Part shown: in pieces, positions 59,653 through 64,000 of the stretch
Layout of the letters: each line of letters begins with the position of its first letter
Position numbering within the stretch: position 1 is the first letter of the stretch
Assembly (NCBI RefSeq): GCF_013201685.1
Contig: NZ_CP053844.1
Span: forward strand, 1,922,001-1,986,000
Source: Campylobacter geochelonis
GTDB taxonomy: Bacteria; Campylobacterota; Campylobacteria; Campylobacterales; Campylobacteraceae
Direction of reading: 5' to 3'
DNA length: 64,000 bases
Position numbers and translations under genes: made by a program
Notes under the pieces: generated by a model
The model's database searches: none
Told to the model about the DNA's origin: nothing
What the model saw: only the letters and a program-made list of their open reading frames with translations

Positions 59653-61024
59653 ATACTATAAATGTGATTTTATAAGCGATATAGTTTTAAAAGGCTCGTC
59701 AAATACACAAGGAGATATTGTTAAATTAGATTTTATTCCTGGAAATAACTTTTTGGGTATTGTTGCAAAAAATTACGCTAAATTTAGTAATCCCATAGAT
59801 GTTTTTCACTCACAAAAAGTTAAATTTGGCGATGCGCATATGCTTATAGAGAACAAACTAAGCTATAAAATTCCATTATCTTTTCATAGTGTAAAGCTTG
59901 CGGATGAAAAAATAAATAGAATCCACTTGAGTGATGATGATGAAGTTAGATTCAAAAAAGAGCAAAAACAATTAAAGCAAATAAGAAATGGATATATAAA
60001 TACTGATTTTAATCACACTCAGCCAGAATTTACATACTCACAAAAATCTTCTTATGACGCCGAAAATAGGCGGAGCAAAGATAGTACAATGTTTGGCTAT
60101 AGCGCTCTTAAAAAAGGTACTAGTTGGGTATTTAAAATAATATATGATGATGACAATAAAATTAAACAAATAGAAGAATTTTTACTTGGAAAACAGCTGC
60201 TTGGTAAAGCAAAAAGTTCAGAATACGGAAAAGTTTATATATCTAAATTTGACACAAAAGAAGAAATTCCTACATTTAAAAGCAATGATGAGATTAGTTA
60301 TATTTATGCCAAATCTCGATTAGCTCTTTTTGATGAGTTTGGGACACCTTTAGCATTAGAAAAAGCATCTGATTTAGGGTTTAAAAGTGGTGAGATTTGT
60401 TTTGAAAAAAGCTATATTAGAAGTGGTAATTACTTTCCTAGAAACGGTGCAAAACAGAGTTATGAAATGTGTAGGTTTTATATCGAAAAAGGAAGTGTCA
60501 TAGCGATAAAAGGGCTTAGCGAAAATGAAAAAGAGACTAAATTTGTAGGTAAATTTCAAAACGAAGGTTTTGGTGAGATTATCATAAATCCTAGTTTTTT
60601 AAAGAATAAAGAAATAAATTTAAAAGAGTTGAAAGCAGATAAAAATACAGCACATGATAGTCTAAAAGAATCAGATGATAGTTTAATAAACTTTTTAAAA
60701 CAAAAAGAAAAAGATGAAAAAACCATACTCGATATAGCGTGTATGGTAAGCAAAAACTATGAGCAGTTTGTTAGTCAAAAACCATCAGTTTCTCAGTGGG
60801 GAGCAATTCGTTCATTTGCGATTACATCTAGCGATGAAGAGCTTTATGAAAAAATTAAAAACTTTATAGAATCTGGAAAATCAAAAGAGCAGTGGAAAGA
60901 GTGCAAAGATACTCTGCTAAATTTAATAGAAAAAGTAGAATATAAAAAAGAATTTGTAAAACTTCTAGCTATGATTGTTAGCAAATACAAGCAGATAAAA
61001 AAAGGTGAAAAAGATGAGCAATAG
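59642..61024 (+). CDS. Csx10/Cas5-like RAMP with helical C-terminal extension
   Basis: ATG 59642 is preferred to 59636 because AAAGG precedes it at the right distance. The ~460-residue protein begins SDIVLKGSSNTQGDIVKLDF and IPGNNFLGIVAKNYAKF, which is the Csx10 pattern (ldFIPG..l.G). It later has EICFEKSYIRSGNYFPRNGA and the glycine loop FQNEGFGEIIINPSFL. The final ~120 residues (from about 340) are nearly all helix and charged (LKQKEKDEKTILDIACMVSK, EQWKECKDTLLNLIEKV), like a Cas11 small subunit. If so, this is a Cas5-Cas11 fusion that holds the crRNA 5' end and the small-subunit belly. Confidence 0.8.
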   Translation: MTTKYYKCDFISDIVLKGSSNTQGDIVKLDFIPGNNFLGIVAKNYAKFSNPIDVFHSQKVKFGDAHMLIENKLSYKIPLSFHSVKLADEKINRIHLSDDDEVRFKKEQKQLKQIRNGYINTDFNHTQPEFTYSQKSSYDAENRRSKDSTMFGYSALKKGTSWVFKIIYDDDNKIKQIEEFLLGKQLLGKAKSSEYGKVYISKFDTKEEIPTFKSNDEISYIYAKSRLALFDEFGTPLALEKASDLGFKSGEICFEKSYIRSGNYFPRNGAKQSYEMCRFYIEKGSVIAIKGLSENEKETKFVGKFQNEGFGEIIINPSFLKNKEINLKELKADKNTAHDSLKESDDSLINFLKQKEKDEKTILDIACMVSKNYEQFVSQKPSVSQWGAIRSFAITSSDEELYEKIKNFIESGKSKEQWKECKDTLLNLIEKVEYKKEFVKLLAMIVSKYKQIKKGEKDEQ

Positions 61025-62351
61025 ATACATAGCAAATATTGTTTTTGAAGCAAAAACTCCTATTAAAGTTGGCTCAAGTAGTGTAGATATGTTACAAGAT
61101 AGCCCATTTCAACGAGATTTTAATGGTTTGCCTATGATTTTGGGAAGCTCTTTAGCTGGTGTTTTAAGGCGAAGTTTAAGCTTTCTTGGCGATGAGATTA
61201 TCAAAGATATTTTTGGAAATGATGAAGAAAAACTAACTGGCTCAAAACTTATCATATCAAACGCCTTACTTTGTGATGAAAAAATGCAAGTAAACGAAAA
61301 ACTACTTTTAGAAAAAAGCGAGTTTTTAAAATGCTTTTCATCTTTACCGATTAGAGACCATGTTGCTATCACAGATAAAGGCGTGGCAAAAGAGAACTCA
61401 AAATTTGATGAAGAGGTAGTATTTAAAGGTAGTAGATTTAAGTTTCGTTTTGAGTTGATATCTGATAATGATAAAATTTGGCAAGAAATTTTACAAGCAT
61501 TATGCGAAAAGAGCCTTAGAATAGGCGGAGGAAGCGCAAAAGGTTTTGGCGAGATTGAAGTTTTAAAAGATTATTCAACATGGGATAAATTTAAACTTAC
61601 CTCAAAAGAGTATCAAGATAAATCATCATCTTTAAATACCGAGTTTAGTACTAAATTTAGTATAAAAAACAGCGTAAAAAAAGAGTTCGTTTCTTATAAA
61701 TTAAAGCTAACTCCGGATGATTTTTTTATGTTTGGCAGTGGATTTGGTGATGATACATGCGATAACAAAAATATCTATGAAAAAGTTGTCGAGTATAGAA
61801 ACAATAGTGCCAAATTTAGCGATGAGATGGTGTTGATTCCAGCAAGTAGTATAAAAGGAGCTATCGCCCATAGAGCGGTTTTTTACTATAATAAATTAGA
61901 TTGTAAATTTGCAGGTAATGATAGCGCCATAACTAGCTTGGATGAAATTTTTGGCACAAAAAAAGAACGTAATGACAGTAAAAAGAATGATAAAAAAACA
62001 GAAAAAGGGGAAAAAGGAAAAGTTCTTTTTAGCGACGTTTTTCTTGAGAAAAAGAGCGAAAAAGTCATAAACCATGTAGCCATTGATAGATTTACAGGAG
62101 GGGCTATTGAAGGTGCACTATTTCAAGAAAGAGTAGTTGCAAAACAACCAGAGTTTTGCATAAATTTGCTTTTAAATAGCAAAGGTATTGACGAAAAAAC
62201 CATAAACGCATTTGAAATGGCTCTTGATGATATATGTAAAGGTATGCTTCCTCTTGGCGGAATGACGACAAAAGGACATGGGTTTTTTAAAGGTTATATA
62301 GAAAAAAATGGAGAAAAATATGAAGTTCCAAGACCAAAACAAGATTGTTGA
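61014..62351 (+). CDS. double Cas7 (two Csm3-like RAMP domains in one chain)
   Basis: ATG 61014 is preferred (AAAGGTG upstream); a GTG at 61005 is also in frame. The ~445-residue chain has two RAMP domains. Domain 1: TPIKVGSSSVDMLQDSPFQR (acidic D29), LPMILGSSLAGVLRRSL and GGGSAKGFGEIEV. Domain 2 starts near residue 220: LTPDDFFMFGSGFGDDT, then VLIPASSIKGAIAHRAVFYY and LGGMTTKGHGFFKGY. Two full Cas7 domains in one chain match the Cas7-2x subunit of III-D variant complexes. It overlaps both neighbours (11 bases and 32 bases), so the operon is translationally coupled. Confidence 0.85.
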   Translation: MSNRYIANIVFEAKTPIKVGSSSVDMLQDSPFQRDFNGLPMILGSSLAGVLRRSLSFLGDEIIKDIFGNDEEKLTGSKLIISNALLCDEKMQVNEKLLLEKSEFLKCFSSLPIRDHVAITDKGVAKENSKFDEEVVFKGSRFKFRFELISDNDKIWQEILQALCEKSLRIGGGSAKGFGEIEVLKDYSTWDKFKLTSKEYQDKSSSLNTEFSTKFSIKNSVKKEFVSYKLKLTPDDFFMFGSGFGDDTCDNKNIYEKVVEYRNNSAKFSDEMVLIPASSIKGAIAHRAVFYYNKLDCKFAGNDSAITSLDEIFGTKKERNDSKKNDKKTEKGEKGKVLFSDVFLEKKSEKVINHVAIDRFTGGAIEGALFQERVVAKQPEFCINLLLNSKGIDEKTINAFEMALDDICKGMLPLGGMTTKGHGFFKGYIEKNGEKYEVPRPKQDC

Positions 62352-62751
62352 TTATATAAATCAAAATTTGCAAGGATATGATGGCTTAGTGCAGTTTTCT
62401 CATAGAAAAACAGATGCTAACAAGGATATATTTTATAAGAAAAAAGTTGAGGTAGAAAATGAAAATGGTTTCATATGTGAAGCTTATTTTTGCAATGATG
62501 AAAAATCTGTAAGTATAAAAATGCTAGATGGAGAGTGGTTTATAAATGAAATTGATATCGCAAATATCAGCAAAGATGATATCGTCATCTACGAAACTAA
62601 CTATAATTTAAATGTTAAAATGGTTCAAATTTGGAAAGAAGAAAAAGATGAAAAATGTTTAGGTTTTGGTGTTTTAAAACTTAAAAATATTGTTTTTGGT
62701 GGTTTTGTTGATAAAGATAAAGGAGAAGATGATGATAACAGCACCTTATAA
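62320..62751 (+). CDS. Csx19-like small CRISPR protein
   Basis: ATG 62320 is preferred because GGAG at 62310 precedes it; an earlier ATG at 62308 is in frame. The 143-residue product has no known motif by eye: an early DGLVQFSHRK, middle beta-rich part (SVSIKMLDGEWFINEIDIAN) and NLNVKMVQIWKEEKDEKCLG near the end. It lies between the double Cas7 and the TIGR03986-type Cas7, where III-D loci have csx19. The family assignment is from position and the vqiWk ending only. Confidence 0.55.
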   Translation: MKFQDQNKIVDYINQNLQGYDGLVQFSHRKTDANKDIFYKKKVEVENENGFICEAYFCNDEKSVSIKMLDGEWFINEIDIANISKDDIVIYETNYNLNVKMVQIWKEEKDEKCLGFGVLKLKNIVFGGFVDKDKGEDDDNSTL

Positions 62752-64000
62752 TTTTATCCCATTAAATAAAGAAATTTTTTACCCAGATTGGGCTGATTTA
62801 GCAAGCCATGATATTCCATTTAAAGATGATAAAAGTGGTGAAATAGATATTGAAATAGAGGCAATGTCGCCTATATTTGTTGGTGATTTTAGAAGAGAAA
62901 AAAGCAAAGAAGCACTCAAGTTCTTTAACCACGAAGGCGAGTTTTATATCCCTAGTTCTAGTGTAAAAGGCGTGATTAGAAGTGTGCTTGAAATTATGAG
63001 TTTTTCTAAACTTAGAGAAGAGAGCTTTGATGACAAGATTTTTGCTGTTAGAGATATGACTAAGAGTGGAAATTTCTATTTTAAAGAGATGGGTAAAGGT
63101 GTATTTTGTGGTTGGTTAAGCCTAAAAAATGGCGAATATCTTTTACAAGAATGTGGTGAGCTAAGCAGAATTAGTCAAAAAGATATAGATGAAAAATTTG
63201 GTATTGAATTTTCAAAGCATTTTAAAAAGCCAGATTATGACAAAGATAAGAAAGAGCAAAAAACAGCCAAATTTAAATATGATTTATTTTGCAAACTCAC
63301 TAATAGAAAGCAACTAAAACACAAATTTACTTATAATAAAAACGATTATGATAGAAAAATTTATAAATTTGATGGAAACGGCAAAGAAGGTACTTTGGTC
63401 TTTACAGGTCAGCCATCTGCAAGAGTTGAAAATCAAAATGGAAAAAATAGTGGTAAAATTTATGAATTTATATTTTTTGACCCTAAAGTTGTGGATGTAG
63501 ATGAAAATGTAGTTAGCAAAAATGTGATAAAAAATTTTAAATTTGCCTATTTTGACGGACGAAATACAGAACCAAAAGAATCAGACGACTGGAGATATTG
63601 GAAGAAAAAATTAGAAAAAAAAGAAAAAATACCTGTATTTTTCCAAAAAGATGATGGAGGAAATATTAAATATTTAGGCTTATCCTATCTTTTTAAAATA
63701 ATGTATAAACACAGCAGAAGCAAAGGAGTTAAACAAGACTATAAAAATCAAAAGTTAGATTTAGCTCAAACAATTTTTGGCTTTGTAGATAAAGCTAGCA
63801 ACAAAGCTCTTAAAGGTAGAGTATATTTTAGCCATTTTAAAGCCAAAAAGCCAAAAGAGTGCGAAGTAAAAAAAGAAACTCTAGCAAGTCCAAAAGCCTC
63901 TTACTATCCAACATATATAAAGCAAAATGGCAATGAAGTAAAAACATATATGGATGATGATTTTGAGATTTCAGGACGCAAGAGATATCCTATACATAAA
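62729..64000 (+). CDS. TIGR03986-type Cas7 RAMP (partial, runs off window)
   Basis: The open frame from ATG 62729 (AAAGGAGA upstream) has no stop before the window ends, at least 424 residues. It begins MMITAPYNFIPLNKEIFYPD. RAMP motifs are IEAMSPIFVGDFRREKSKEA, FYIPSSSVKGVIRSVLEIM and, near residue 345, DLAQTIFGFVDKA followed by KALKGRVYFSHFKA. The last visible residues are SGRKRYPIHK. These fit the TIGR03986/all1473 family of III-D systems, where one Cas7 domain carries a large insertion (here the charged middle ~130-330). It overlaps the Csx19-like gene. Confidence 0.85.
   Translation, partial: MMITAPYNFIPLNKEIFYPDWADLASHDIPFKDDKSGEIDIEIEAMSPIFVGDFRREKSKEALKFFNHEGEFYIPSSSVKGVIRSVLEIMSFSKLREESFDDKIFAVRDMTKSGNFYFKEMGKGVFCGWLSLKNGEYLLQECGELSRISQKDIDEKFGIEFSKHFKKPDYDKDKKEQKTAKFKYDLFCKLTNRKQLKHKFTYNKNDYDRKIYKFDGNGKEGTLVFTGQPSARVENQNGKNSGKIYEFIFFDPKVVDVDENVVSKNVIKNFKFAYFDGRNTEPKESDDWRYWKKKLEKKEKIPVFFQKDDGGNIKYLGLSYLFKIMYKHSRSKGVKQDYKNQKLDLAQTIFGFVDKASNKALKGRVYFSHFKAKKPKECEVKKETLASPKASYYPTYIKQNGNEVKTYMDDDFEISGRKRYPIHK

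Overview
The window looks like the chromosome of a Campylobacter-group epsilonproteobacterium outside the jejuni/coli pair. The DNA is AT-rich, with an rrn operon of epsilonproteobacterial type. Its gene content matches the genus: the dba-dsbI pair, a selenocysteine formate dehydrogenase operon with selD, carboxyspermidine-type polyamine genes, Sel1-repeat proteins and class I fumarase. The species cannot be named from sequence reading alone. Layout: 1-4272 holds a cut-off secreted protein, a DUF2156/GNAT pair and dba-dsbI. 4850-7900 is an accessory island with small HTH, membrane and coiled-coil genes, a large imperfect palindrome, and a decayed stretch carrying a 158-bp tandem duplication. 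8070-14610 is a complete rRNA operon on the minus strand (16S, tRNA-Ile, a half tRNA-Ala, tRNA-Ala, 23S, 5S) with visible RNase III processing stems. 14860-16190 is an unusual purine-rich, telomere-like degenerate repeat tract. 17210-24757 holds a two-subunit class I fumarase, a solute-binding protein, a DUF3137 protein and a ter (TerD/TerD/TerC) cluster with a divergent HTH regulator and matching operators. 24798-34363 is a nitroreductase followed by a selenium/formate dehydrogenase block: torD-like chaperone, small Tat protein, fdhA, fdhB, fdhC, fdhD, a ModE-like regulator, a 63-aa protein, yedF and selD. fdhA and selD are each interrupted by one in-frame UGA that reads as selenocysteine, with a hairpin just downstream. 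A TonB-dependent receptor with a 21-bp palindrome in its leader diverges from this block. 37609-57002 is mostly housekeeping: nspC, moaD-moaE-moeA (molybdopterin for the dehydrogenase), a bile-acid/sodium symporter family protein, a Sel1-repeat protein, crcB-plsC-MFS, rdgB, a Cys/His-rich HhH protein with an OmpA-domain protein and pepT, thiC, carboxyspermidine synthase and gltS. The right end (57731-64000) is the most notable system: a tightly overlapping type III CRISPR effector operon of subtype III-D flavour. Its order is a small HD-less Cas10 with GGDD, a single Cas7, a Csx10/Cas5-like protein with a helical (Cas11-like) tail, a double Cas7, a small Csx19-like protein, and a TIGR03986-type Cas7 that runs off the window. 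The order and domain make-up resemble the III-D variant complexes with fused subunits, but the Cas7 and Cas5-Cas11 parts are on separate genes here. No CRISPR array, Cas1, Cas2, Cas6 or CARF effector is visible inside the window. All functional calls come from motif and context reading without database searches.
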